Assembly (NCBI GenBank): GCA_965369635.1 | Contig: CBDURC010000007.1 | Coordinates: 1 to 30,808 of the forward strand | Source of the DNA: UBA3071 sp965369635 | Lineage (GTDB): Bacteria > Chloroflexota > Anaerolineae > UBA3071 | Direction: 5' to 3' | DNA: 30,808 bases | In this document: one piece after another, positions 5,742-13,336 of the stretch | Position numbering within the stretch: position 1 is the stretch's first letter | Layout: every line of letters starts with the position of its first letter | Translations under genes and position numbers: made by a program | Notes under the pieces: generated by a model | The model's input: the letters and a program-made list of their open reading frames with translations, nothing else | What the model was told of the DNA's origin: nothing | The model's database searches: none

Positions 5742-8207
5742 TCACTGGTCGCTGCTCCTGGGATAATGGAACAATGCCAACTGTTCTTCCACCCGCTGCA
5801 CGATGGGGTCGAGGCCGACGCGTGCCCGCCACCCAGCACGATCCAGGTCTTCCAGGTCTGCCAGGCGGCGCAGGTGGCGCTGCTTGACAATCATCCAGCC
5901 GTGGGCTGCCAGACGACGCCGGTACTCGGGGCAGCAGCGCAGCTTGAAGGCCAGCAGCCCGCTGCGTCCGCCGGGCACGACGATGCAGCGGGGCACCTCG
6001 GCCAGCGCAGGCGGAGGCGGCTCCAGCCACGGCGACAGCGCTGCCGTGTCGCTCAGGGCGAAGCCGTGCGCCGGCGCGCCCCCCTCGTGCCAGATCACCG
6101 CACAGGCTGCCCAGCCTTGCCTGTCACCATTCTCCTGGGCAATCTCTTGGCTGACAGATTGCCATCCCTGCCCCAAACGTTCCCTCTCTGATGGCGCCAA
6201 CCAGAGGGTGAAGTCCAGCCGGCGTCCCAACTGCAGGAGCAGCCGCACGGTCTGACGGTGTGCCTCCGCTCGCGCTTCGGGCCAATCTTCAGGCCGTAAC
6301 TGCCAATAGCCGGGGCTTAGCTCCTGGCCGTAGGAAGCGATACATGCCTCCAGCAACGGACATTCCGGAGTTGAGAGGCCGCGGAAGTGGTGGCAAAGCT
6401 CGTCGTGCAGGGCTGCCTGCGGCCAGGCGAGCGTGTCTTGCAGCAACTCGACCGTGACCCGCTCCACTCGCTCGCTCAGCGGCGCAGCCGCCGTCGATGG
6501 ATCAGCCAGCCACCAGCACAAGCGCGGTACCTCCCCCTCCTCAGACTCCCCCGACGGCTGTAATCGCAACAGGCCGTCGGGCACAGGGCCTTCCAGCGGC
6601 AGAACGGCCTCCAGTTGGCGCATCAGCCAGGCCAAAGGCTCGAAGGGTGGTCGTCGCGGCGGCACAGCGTGCAGCAGTTCCTCCTTGCTCCAACGCGTGC
6701 AGATGGGCAGATACAGCCAGGCAGCGGTAGCGGGTTCCCCTCGCACTTCCAGCGCCGCCTGTGCGGCCTTTGTTCCTTCTTCTAGCAGTTCCGGGGCCAA
6801 CTCCTCCGCGGGACGCTTGCTCTCCTCCACAGGGGCAGGCAAACGGTGAACTGGTCGGTGTGGACGGCGGAAGAGCAAACGGCAGGCCATTCGCTCGCCA
6901 GAGGCCGTGTCTCCCAGGAGTTGGTGGATGCTCTGCTCCAGATCCAGATCAGTGCGGGCGGCAGCCAGCAGCAGCGCGGGCAGCAGTTCTTTCTCCTGGG
7001 TGGTGAACGCCAGCAGCAACCGTCCGCCATCGGCGAGCAGACCGTGCAGCAGCCCCAGTACACCCGTCATGGCCTCGGTGTACCACTCCCAGTCCAGGCT
7101 GGGGCGGCGGACCAGTGACCGCAACGGCAACGTCGCCTCCCTTCCGAAAAGCCAGCCACTCCACAAGAAGGCCAGTGCATGGGCTGTCGGATCGGGGCGT
7201 GGTGGGTCGGCGCAGATGAGGGGGAGACGGGGATGGTCCTTGAGTGCTATGCTCAGTTCTCGGGTCGTGCGCTGCAGGGCCAGCGCCGGCCCGGTGCCCG
7301 GCGTGGGCGTGGGTTCCAAGAGCGCTGACAGATCGGGGGCCCAGGTGATAGGTGAGGCTTGAGACTGCTTCCGCAGCTTGCGGTATGTGGCCTCGAACGT
7401 TTTCCAGACGTTGCGCTCTACGAGACGGCGTGGGCGATGCAGGGAACGGGGCAGGTCTGCCTGGTCGGGGGTCGTGTGCAGGGAATGACATCGTTGCAGG
7501 CAGGCCAGGCAGAGACCCCGTATGATGTCCAGCGACATGTCGTCTCTGGTGAAGAGCGCCTCTGCCTGCAGGATCAGTTCGCCTAGAGCATAGCGGTTGC
7601 GTGCCGTATAGATGTTCAGGAGTTTCTGTACCCGCTCCTGAAACTCTCTTGTGTCCTCCGAGGCCGCTAGCCGCTGGTGCAGCCGCCAATAGATCACCTC
7701 CTGTGTCCCCACAGATGCCTGGATGTCCAAGTCCTGGGGAGTGATCGGCGCGGCCCCGGCCTCACCGCAATGGGGACAGTCAAAGCCCTTTTCCACTGGC
7801 TTCTCTGCTTCCCAGATGATGTAGTCGGCCGGCAATGCCCGCGTGCAGGCAGGACAGTAGACGAGGTAGAGGTCATCCAGATGGCGGGAGAGAGGCTTTC
7901 CCGCCCTTGGAGTGTCCGCCAATTGGGAGACAACAGCGTCCAGCACTCGCGGCTCGGGCGGCGAAAGGGTCAAGCGCAGTTGAAGCAGTGGGAGGGGGTT
8001 GGAGTTGGTGGCCAGCACGCGCCGACCTGTGGCCTGGCCCACTTGCAGCAGGGCGGCATGCCTGGCGAAGGGATCGAGCAGCAGTGCGCCAGGAGAGGTG
8101 AACTCCTTCAGGTAAGGGCGCAGCAGTTCCTCTCGCCAAGGTGGGTGATCAACCAACCAGAGCGGGTCTTCAGGACACCGATCGTCGGAGACAAAGACAT
8201 CCAACAT
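5742..8207 (-). CDS. Large degenerate DNA methyltransferase-like protein with zinc ribbon
   Basis: An 821-residue protein starting at the ATG at 8207, preceded by AGGTAGGT. Its plan resembles adenine- or cytosine-N4-specific methylases of the D-P-P-Y type. A motif I region (L-L-L-D-P-F at about 43-47, ending A-T-N-S-N-P) is followed by a four-cysteine zinc ribbon (Cys118, Cys121, Cys144, Cys147) and by I-C-A-D-P-P at about 331-336, then G-G-R-L-L-L-A-F. The key residues have changed: the G-x-G loop after D-P-F reads A-R-H-A, and D-P-P-Y reads D-P-P-R. The protein therefore probably does not methylate. The C-terminal 350 residues match nothing I recognise. No restriction endonuclease gene is adjacent. 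It may be a structural or nucleic-acid-binding paralogue. The DNA methylase ancestry is an inference from the motif order. Confidence 0.65.
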   Translation of the reverse strand: MLDVFVSDDRCPEDPLWLVDHPPWREELLRPYLKEFTSPGALLLDPFARHAALLQVGQATGRRVLATNSNPLPLLQLRLTLSPPEPRVLDAVVSQLADTPRAGKPLSRHLDDLYLVYCPACTRALPADYIIWEAEKPVEKGFDCPHCGEAGAAPITPQDLDIQASVGTQEVIYWRLHQRLAASEDTREFQERVQKLLNIYTARNRYALGELILQAEALFTRDDMSLDIIRGLCLACLQRCHSLHTTPDQADLPRSLHRPRRLVERNVWKTFEATYRKLRKQSQASPITWAPDLSALLEPTPTPGTGPALALQRTTRELSIALKDHPRLPLICADPPRPDPTAHALAFLWSGWLFGREATLPLRSLVRRPSLDWEWYTEAMTGVLGLLHGLLADGGRLLLAFTTQEKELLPALLLAAARTDLDLEQSIHQLLGDTASGERMACRLLFRRPHRPVHRLPAPVEESKRPAEELAPELLEEGTKAAQAALEVRGEPATAAWLYLPICTRWSKEELLHAVPPRRPPFEPLAWLMRQLEAVLPLEGPVPDGLLRLQPSGESEEGEVPRLCWWLADPSTAAAPLSERVERVTVELLQDTLAWPQAALHDELCHHFRGLSTPECPLLEACIASYGQELSPGYWQLRPEDWPEARAEAHRQTVRLLLQLGRRLDFTLWLAPSERERLGQGWQSVSQEIAQENGDRQGWAACAVIWHEGGAPAHGFALSDTAALSPWLEPPPPALAEVPRCIVVPGGRSGLLAFKLRCCPEYRRRLAAHGWMIVKQRHLRRLADLEDLDRAGWRARVGLDPIVQRVEEQLALFHYPRSSDQ

Positions 8208-8343
8208 GACCTACCTGGCCTCAGAACGGCTTGTCCAACCAGTGCCACCTATACTGTTGCGGGAGACCACCCAAACGAGAACTGGTCAAGGAGATGTGAT
8301 GTCGAGATTCTGAAGCTTGGGATTTTCCGCAGGGCAATCTCTG

Positions 8344-8352
8344 TGCTATAAT
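8344..8352 (+). promoter_or_regulatory. Extended -10 promoter for the epimerase gene
   Basis: TGCTATAAT has a perfect -10 (8347-8352) with an upstream TG, the extended form that can work with a poor -35. Nothing close to TTGACA lies at the right distance. Transcription would begin near 8359, about 55 bases before the start codon. Confidence 0.5.
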
Positions 8353-8414
8353 GACTTTGGGTCCGATTGCCCTCGACTGGTTGCCTGAGATCAATCTGGG
8401 GAGTATCTATCTAA

Positions 8415-9338
8415 ATGCGTGTACTCATCACCGGCGGTGCCGGTTTCATTGGCGCTAACTTGGCCAATCGTCTGGTGGCCGACGGTCATCACGTGCGCGT
8501 GCTCGACGACCTCAGTGCGGGAGACCGCCAGCGGCTGGGCTCGCGAGTGCTCTTCACCCGTTGCGATGTGAAGGACCGTCCCAAGCTCTGGACGTTGTTG
8601 CAGGGAGTGGAGTGTGTCTTTCATCTCGCCGCGCGCGTCGCTGTGTCCGAATCGGTGCTCTATCCGCGGGAATATAACGACGTCAACGTGGGCGGCACGG
8701 TGAGCCTCATGGAAGCCATGCGCGACGTGGGAGTGCAGCGGGTGGTACTGGCATCCTCGGCCACCGTCTACGGCGAGCAGAAGCAGCAGCCCCTGCATGA
8801 GGGGATGCGCCCTAATCCGCTGGTTCCCTACGCTGTGAGCAAGATCGCTGCTGAGCACTATCTGTTCACCTTGGGCGCACTGTATGACATTGAGACGGTC
8901 GCCCTGCGCATCTTCAACGCTTACGGACGCTGGCAGGCCATTCCCCCTTCCTATCCCCCGGTGATTCCCCAATTCGTCAAGCAGGCCCTGAGCGGTGGGT
9001 CGCTGGTCATCCTCGGTGATGGCAGGCAGCGGCGCGATTTTGTGTACATAGACGACGTCGTGGACGCGCTTGTTGCTGCTTCGACTGCCTCGGGTGTGGA
9101 CCGTCAGATCATCAATGTCGGTTCGGGCCAGGAAGTGAGCATCAATAGCTTGGCCCGCCTGGTGGCGCGGGTTACCCAGCGCAAGGCGAACGTGATCCAC
9201 AATGACCAGCAGAGTGGCGGCATCCGCCGCATGGCGGCCGACCTGCGGCGCGCAAAAGCGCTGCTTGGCTATGAGCCTCAGGTAGACCTGGAAACCGGCC
9301 TGCGACTACTCTTAGAAACCGACCCACAATTCCGCTAG
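8415..9338 (+). CDS. NAD-dependent sugar-nucleotide epimerase/dehydratase (extended SDR)
   Basis: A 307-residue extended short-chain dehydrogenase/reductase of the UDP-glucose 4-epimerase type. The dinucleotide-binding loop G-G-A-G-F-I-G is at residues 7-13, the V-F-H-L-A-A strand follows, and the catalytic Ser/Tyr/Lys set is S-S-A-T-V-Y with Y-A-V-S-K (Tyr139, Lys143). R-D-F-V-Y-I-D-D-V is the usual substrate-side motif. Members interconvert or dehydrate nucleotide sugars for polysaccharide or glycolipid synthesis in the cytoplasm. Substrate specificity cannot be told here, so no symbol is given. The start has GGGGAG about 11 bases upstream. The gene is alone between the divergent methylase-like gene and the convergent transpeptidase. 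The 62-bp gap after it is a pyrimidine-rich tract (about 9361-9390) without a hairpin. Confidence 0.88.
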   Translation: MRVLITGGAGFIGANLANRLVADGHHVRVLDDLSAGDRQRLGSRVLFTRCDVKDRPKLWTLLQGVECVFHLAARVAVSESVLYPREYNDVNVGGTVSLMEAMRDVGVQRVVLASSATVYGEQKQQPLHEGMRPNPLVPYAVSKIAAEHYLFTLGALYDIETVALRIFNAYGRWQAIPPSYPPVIPQFVKQALSGGSLVILGDGRQRRDFVYIDDVVDALVAASTASGVDRQIINVGSGQEVSINSLARLVARVTQRKANVIHNDQQSGGIRRMAADLRRAKALLGYEPQVDLETGLRLLLETDPQFR

Positions 9339-9400
9339 CCAGCGAATCGCGAAACGGGCATTCCCTCTCTCGCTCCCTCCTCCCCTCTCCATATGTCTAT

Positions 9401-10393
9401 CTACCACTGTATGACGACTGGCGTGCCGACCGGCGCCCATCCATACAACCACTTTGCCCACCCCACCGGCAGGTTGACACAGCCGTGGCTCATGGGATGG
9501 CCGAAATTGTTGTGCCAGTAGGCGCCGTGAATGAAGTAGTTGCCATAGAAGCTCATTACCCACGGTACGCCGGTCAGATAGTAGCCAGGGCCGGACATGG
9601 TCGTAGACGCGACCTTGTACCGGATCCTGTAGCGACCAGTGGGCGTAGGATACCGCGACGTGCCCGTGCTCACCGCAGTGCTGTTGACGGCGGTGTTCCC
9701 TGCAAAGGCCGTCAGCCTCTGGGAGCTGAGGTCGACGCGGATCCATTTGCCGCCTGTGGGCGTGGGAACGGACGGACCGGGCGCAGGAGCCGGTGAGCTC
9801 CCCGCAGCGGGGATGCGCAGTCGCTGTCCATACCAAATGAAGTTGGCATTGCGCAGGCCGTTGGCCCTGACCAGCGTGGTGATGGTTGTGCCGTAGCGCA
9901 GAGCGATCCGCGCCAGCGTCTCCCCCCGCCGCACCACGTGGGTGCGCGTTGTGGTGCTCGGCGGCGGCGAAGTCGGCGTGGATGCGCTCCCTGGCAAGCG
10001 CAGCCGCTGTCCCCACCAAACGAAGTTGGGATTCCTCAGTCCATTGGCCTGCATCATAGCGCTGACCGTGGTGCCGTAGCGCCGGGCGATCTGCGATAGC
10101 GTCTCGCCGCGTTGGACGATGTGATAGCCCCGGGCCGTGGATGGAGCGGGAGTGCTATGGCTGCTGGGGATGCGCAGCCGCTGCCCCCACCAAACGAAGT
10201 TGGCATTCCGCAGCCCGTTGACTTGCATCAGCGTGCCGACCGTGGTGCCGTAGCGCCGGGCGATCTGCGACAGTGTCTCCCCGCGTTGCACGATGTGTGT
10301 GGTGGTGCCCTGCGCTGCGATGGGTGTGGGTGGAATGACGAGGCATAAGACGATCACGATCAACGGCAGCCAACGTCTTGCTTTGATGTTCAT
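9401..10393 (-). CDS. L,D-transpeptidase (YkuD domain) with three LysM repeats, secreted
   Basis: A 330-residue exported cell-wall enzyme. The ATG at 10393 is chosen because AAGGAG lies 6 bases upstream; the longer frame to 10594 runs into the promoter. Residues 1-28 are a signal peptide (basic start, hydrophobic core, A-A-Q). Three LysM modules follow at about 32-76, 90-134 and 151-195, each with V-(Q/R)-R-G-E-T-L and N-G-L-R-N, joined by Pro/Ser/Thr linkers; LysM binds glycan chains. The YkuD domain occupies about 217-330 and has the full catalytic motif S-H-G-C-V-N-L with His303 and Cys305. Such enzymes make 3-3 peptidoglycan cross-links or attach proteins to the wall. The first two LysM modules are very similar to each other, indicating recent duplication. 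Expression is from the promoter at 10495-10523. Confidence 0.93.
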   Translation of the reverse strand: MNIKARRWLPLIVIVLCLVIPPTPIAAQGTTTHIVQRGETLSQIARRYGTTVGTLMQVNGLRNANFVWWGQRLRIPSSHSTPAPSTARGYHIVQRGETLSQIARRYGTTVSAMMQANGLRNPNFVWWGQRLRLPGSASTPTSPPPSTTTRTHVVRRGETLARIALRYGTTITTLVRANGLRNANFIWYGQRLRIPAAGSSPAPAPGPSVPTPTGGKWIRVDLSSQRLTAFAGNTAVNSTAVSTGTSRYPTPTGRYRIRYKVASTTMSGPGYYLTGVPWVMSFYGNYFIHGAYWHNNFGHPMSHGCVNLPVGWAKWLYGWAPVGTPVVIQW

Positions 10394-10494
10394 CCGACGC
10401 TCCTTTGCAGTTCCATTGCATCTCCATGCATTCTCAGTGAAACAGGAAGGTTGGGGTTCAGGCTTTCCGGCCCCTAGCGGGCGGCTACATAAGT

Positions 10495-10523
10495 AGTATA
10501 CCACGTTTTGACCAGACTGACAA
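10495..10523 (-). promoter_or_regulatory. Promoter of the L,D-transpeptidase gene
   Basis: Read on the minus strand, TTGTCA (10523-10518), exactly 17 bp and TATACT (10500-10495) make a near-consensus promoter. The start site would fall near 10488, giving a leader of about 95 bases. Confidence 0.7.
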
Positions 10524-10552
10524 CAGTCCATTTCCTGCTTGTGGCTGCACTG

Positions 10553-10680
10553 GGTGGTCTCCCTGCCCCGTGTTGATGGCTCGTAGTCAGGCACGAAACG
10601 AAGTGGAGTGCCGTCAAAACGCCACTCCGCTCCGCTCCGTGGCTTACTCGAACATCGTCAAGGCAATGGCGGGAGACTAT
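10553..10680. mobile_element. Palindromic MITE-like element (family 2), copy C
   Basis: This 128-bp palindrome is closely similar to copy A (305-435), with ends GGTGGTCTCCC and GGGAGACTAT. It is flanked by a perfect 9-bp direct repeat, GCTGCACTG (10544-10552 and 10681-10689), as expected of a target-site duplication. It lies between the divergent promoters of the transpeptidase (10495-10523) and the ParB-like gene (10741-10769) without disrupting either. The rest of the 382-bp gap between those genes holds only the two promoters. Confidence 0.75.
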
Positions 10681-10740
10681 GCTGCACTGTGACAGGCGAT
10701 AATGAAGACGCTACTTGTCGCCCCTGGTTACGTATGCCAG

Positions 10741-10769
10741 TAGACAATCTCGGCGAGTTGTGCTAATAT
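10741..10769 (+). promoter_or_regulatory. Promoter giving a predicted leaderless mRNA for the ParB-like gene
   Basis: TAGACA (10741-10746), a 17-bp spacer and TAATAT (10764-10769) with an upstream TG (extended -10). The start site is expected 6-7 bases downstream, at or next to the ATG at 10776. No Shine-Dalgarno sequence is present before that ATG, which fits leaderless translation. Confidence 0.6.
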
Positions 10770-10775
10770 TGCCCC

Positions 10776-11729
10776 ATGAGCACCGTAGACGGGTCTTTAC
10801 CCTACAACCTGAGTCGGGCAGCGGAGAAGTTCGATGCTGCCCAGCGGCGGGCGTTCATGCAGCATGTCTTGGCGCTGCTCACCGGCCGCTCGGACGAGCT
10901 GCTCTCCTTAGATGAAGTGCGCCGGCTGCTGCGCGCCCGGCAGCAGCGGGACGAAGGCACGCGCATGATCGCCGTGGACCACATCGTAGGCAGCGAGGGG
11001 CGCTATCAGGACTTCACCCGCACCTTCCTGCCGCGCGAGGGTGCGGACAGGAGCCGCTGGATGCGGTTGGATCGAGCGGTCAATGTGTTGGAGAACCTGC
11101 CGCCCATCGAGGTCTATCAAATCGGCGAAGTCTACTTCGTACGCGATGGGCATCACCGCGTCTCGGTGGCCCGAGCGAATGACTTTCCCGAAATCGAGGC
11201 CCGCGTGATCAGGGTGGACACGTTGGTGTCCCTGGAGCCGGACGTGCAGCCGGAGGAGTTAATCCTCAAGGCTGGGGCAACTGAGTTCCTGGAGGTGACG
11301 GGGCTGAAGAGCGTGCGGCCAGATGCCGACGTTGAATTGACGGAGCCGGGCCTCTACGGCCAGTTGCGTGAGCACATTGACGTCCATCGCTACTACCTGG
11401 GCCTGGAGCAGGAGCGGGAGATCCCCTACGAGGACGCGGTAGCCAGTTGGTACGACAAAGTGTACAGTCCGGTGGTAGAAGAGATTCGCGAGGCAGATGC
11501 CATGCGGGAGTTCCCTAAGCGCACGGAGGCTGATCTGTACCTCTGGATCAGCCACCGCCGCGAAGAACTGCGGGAACGGTACGGCCCGGAAGTGGACACC
11601 GAGGCGGCGGTCGCCGATTTCGCCGAGAAGCACTCCGAGCGGCCCGTGGGCAAGGTGGTCAGGGGGGTGAAGCGCGCAGTGAAGGCGGCGGTGGGTGCTG
11701 CGACTGAACCGCTTGCTCCTGCCTTGTAG
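10776..11729 (+). CDS. ParB-N-like domain protein of unknown function
   Basis: A 317-residue cytoplasmic protein. The middle (about 110-150) has P-P-I-E-V-Y-Q-I-G and V-R-D-G-H-H-R-V-S-V-A-R-A, a ParB/sulfiredoxin-type motif where the usual family sequence is D-G-x-H-R. The region after it (H-R-Y-Y-L, Y-D-K-V-Y, R-T-E-A-D-L-Y-L-W-I) recalls, from memory, the DUF4032 family. The C-terminus is basic and alanine-rich. It lacks the helix-turn-helix region of a true chromosome-partitioning ParB and has no ParA neighbour, so a segregation role is unlikely. The ParB fold also occurs in nucleotide-binding regulators and nucleases. Its start has no ribosome-binding site; see the promoter at 10741-10769. 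Pyruvate kinase follows after 50 bases and is probably co-transcribed. Confidence 0.75.
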   Translation: MSTVDGSLPYNLSRAAEKFDAAQRRAFMQHVLALLTGRSDELLSLDEVRRLLRARQQRDEGTRMIAVDHIVGSEGRYQDFTRTFLPREGADRSRWMRLDRAVNVLENLPPIEVYQIGEVYFVRDGHHRVSVARANDFPEIEARVIRVDTLVSLEPDVQPEELILKAGATEFLEVTGLKSVRPDADVELTEPGLYGQLREHIDVHRYYLGLEQEREIPYEDAVASWYDKVYSPVVEEIREADAMREFPKRTEADLYLWISHRREELRERYGPEVDTEAAVADFAEKHSERPVGKVVRGVKRAVKAAVGAATEPLAPAL

Positions 11730-11779
11730 TGAGCCGATCAAGACGAAGGGGTATTGATGGAAGAGGCAGGAGAGATAGA

Positions 11780-13213
11780 GTGAAGCGTCCCATGTTGCGC
11801 ACCAAGATCGTCTGTACCATTGGCCCGGCCAGCCGGGAGTTGGAGATGCTGGCCAAACTCACGAAGGCTGGCATGGACGTGGCCCGCCTCAACTTCTCCC
11901 ACGGCGGGCAAGAGGTTCACGGCGAGAACATCCGCCGCATCCGCGCCGTATCGGCCGAGTTGGGCAAGCCCGTGGCTATCCTCACCGACCTGCAAGGCCC
12001 CAAGCTGCGGGTGGGCACTATGCCGGAGGAGGGTCTGTTGCTGGAAGCAGGCGAAGAGATCATTCTGACCACGGAGCCTATAGTCGGGCAGCCGGGCCGC
12101 GTGCCGGTGCAATACGACGAATTCTCCAAGGCGGTGGCTGAGGGTGGTCGCATTCTCATTGACGACGGGCTTATCGAACTGGAGGTGCTGCACGCGGCGG
12201 ACGCCGAAGTCGCCTGCCGGGTGATCGTTGGTGGCCTGTTGCAGACCAACAAGGGCATGAACCTGCCGCGGGCCTCGCTGGCCATCCCCGCCATCACTGA
12301 CAAGGATCGGGACGACCTGCGCTTTATCCTGGAGCAGCAGGTGGACTGGGTAGCCCTCTCCTTCGTGCGCGCTGCTGAGGAAGTACTGGAACTCAAGGGG
12401 ATGATCTGCGAACTCTCCACCTTTGGCCGCCCGACGCCGGTGATCGCCAAGATCGAGAAACCGGAGGCGGTGGAAAACATAAATGCCATCATCGCTGCCG
12501 CCGACGGCATCATGGTGGCCCGCGGCGACCTGGGCATCGAGACCTCGCCCGAGGCGGTGCCCATGGTGCAGAAGATGATCATCGCTAAGTGCAACGCAGC
12601 GGGCAAGCCGGTGATCACAGCCACGCAGATGCTGGACAGCATGATCCGCAATCCCCGCCCTACCCGCGCCGAGGCCAGCGATGTGGCCAACGCTATCCTC
12701 GACGGCACCGACGCCATCATGCTCTCGGGCGAGACGGCGGTGGGCAAATACCCTCTGCGTGCCCTGCAGACGATGGCGCGCATCGCGCAGGAAGCGGAGC
12801 GGAGTCTGGGCAGTTGTAGGGAGAGGGGGCCTTCGCCGCCGCCGCGTGAGGCCAGCATCGCCGAGGCGGTTAGCCATGCCACCTGCGAGACGGCCCGTGA
12901 TCTGGATGGGGTAGCCATCATCGCTCCCACCGTCTCTGGTCACACCGCCCGCACACTGGCCCGGTTTCGTCCCTGCTGTCCCGTCATAGCCGTGACCCCC
13001 AGCCTCACGACGCAGCGCCAGTTGATGCTCTACTGGGGCGTCTATCCCTTGCTCTCTCGTCGCAGCGACAGCACCGATGAGGTCATTGCCGATGCGGTGG
13101 AGGCGGCACGACGGCGTGGCTTCGTGACTGAGGGAGACGTGGTGGTGGTGACGGCGGGTGCGGCCGGCAGCGCACCAGGCACCACCGACTTGATGAAAGT
13201 GCACGTCGTTTGA
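11780..13213 (+). CDS. pyk: Pyruvate kinase
   Basis: A 477-residue glycolytic enzyme that makes pyruvate and ATP from phosphoenolpyruvate and ADP. I chose the GTG at 11780 because AGGAGAG precedes it (11768-11774); a longer GTG form from 11729 would add a basic extension. Family motifs are complete: T-K-I-V-C-T-I-G-P-A-S, M-D-V-A-R-L-N-F-S-H-G, the I-A-K-I-E-K catalytic lysine region, M-V-A-R-G-D-L-G and the signature I-T-A-T-Q-M-L-D-S-M. The C-terminal domain (from about 370) is the normal allosteric domain, with no extra phosphotransferase-like extension. It lies downstream of the ParB-like gene and probably shares its promoter. Short tandem repeats follow the stop at 13219-13310. Confidence 0.95.
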   Translation: MKRPMLRTKIVCTIGPASRELEMLAKLTKAGMDVARLNFSHGGQEVHGENIRRIRAVSAELGKPVAILTDLQGPKLRVGTMPEEGLLLEAGEEIILTTEPIVGQPGRVPVQYDEFSKAVAEGGRILIDDGLIELEVLHAADAEVACRVIVGGLLQTNKGMNLPRASLAIPAITDKDRDDLRFILEQQVDWVALSFVRAAEEVLELKGMICELSTFGRPTPVIAKIEKPEAVENINAIIAAADGIMVARGDLGIETSPEAVPMVQKMIIAKCNAAGKPVITATQMLDSMIRNPRPTRAEASDVANAILDGTDAIMLSGETAVGKYPLRALQTMARIAQEAERSLGSCRERGPSPPPREASIAEAVSHATCETARDLDGVAIIAPTVSGHTARTLARFRPCCPVIAVTPSLTTQRQLMLYWGVYPLLSRRSDSTDEVIADAVEAARRRGFVTEGDVVVVTAGAAGSAPGTTDLMKVHVV

Positions 13214-13218
13214 GGGGC

Positions 13219-13310
13219 TGCGAGTTGCGAGTTCGGAGTTCGGTGCTGATCACCGTGCTTCCCTTGTCTACTTGTCTACTCGTTGACTTGTCGCCCTGTC
13301 CACTTGTCTC
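13219..13310. repeat. Two short tandem repeat arrays after pyk
   Basis: The first array (13219-13246) has 7-bp units: TGCGAGT twice, then TCGGAGT and a partial unit. The second (13263-13310) has six 8-bp units based on CTTGTCTA, two exact and four with 1-4 changes. They lie in the 123-bp gap before the Ldh2-type gene. Confidence 0.7.
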
Positions 13311-13336
13311 CTCATAGGAGAAGGGAGTGAGAAGCG

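Noticed and set aside
10394..10594. Longer N-terminus for the transpeptidase (start at 10594)
   Set aside because: It would place the promoter inside the gene and put about 67 residues before an otherwise typical signal peptide. The ATG at 10393 has AAGGAG at good spacing.
11738..13204. 488-codon frame on the minus strand opposite pyk
   Set aside because: It mirrors pyruvate kinase, is His-rich and shows no motif, as expected for a shadow of a conserved gene.
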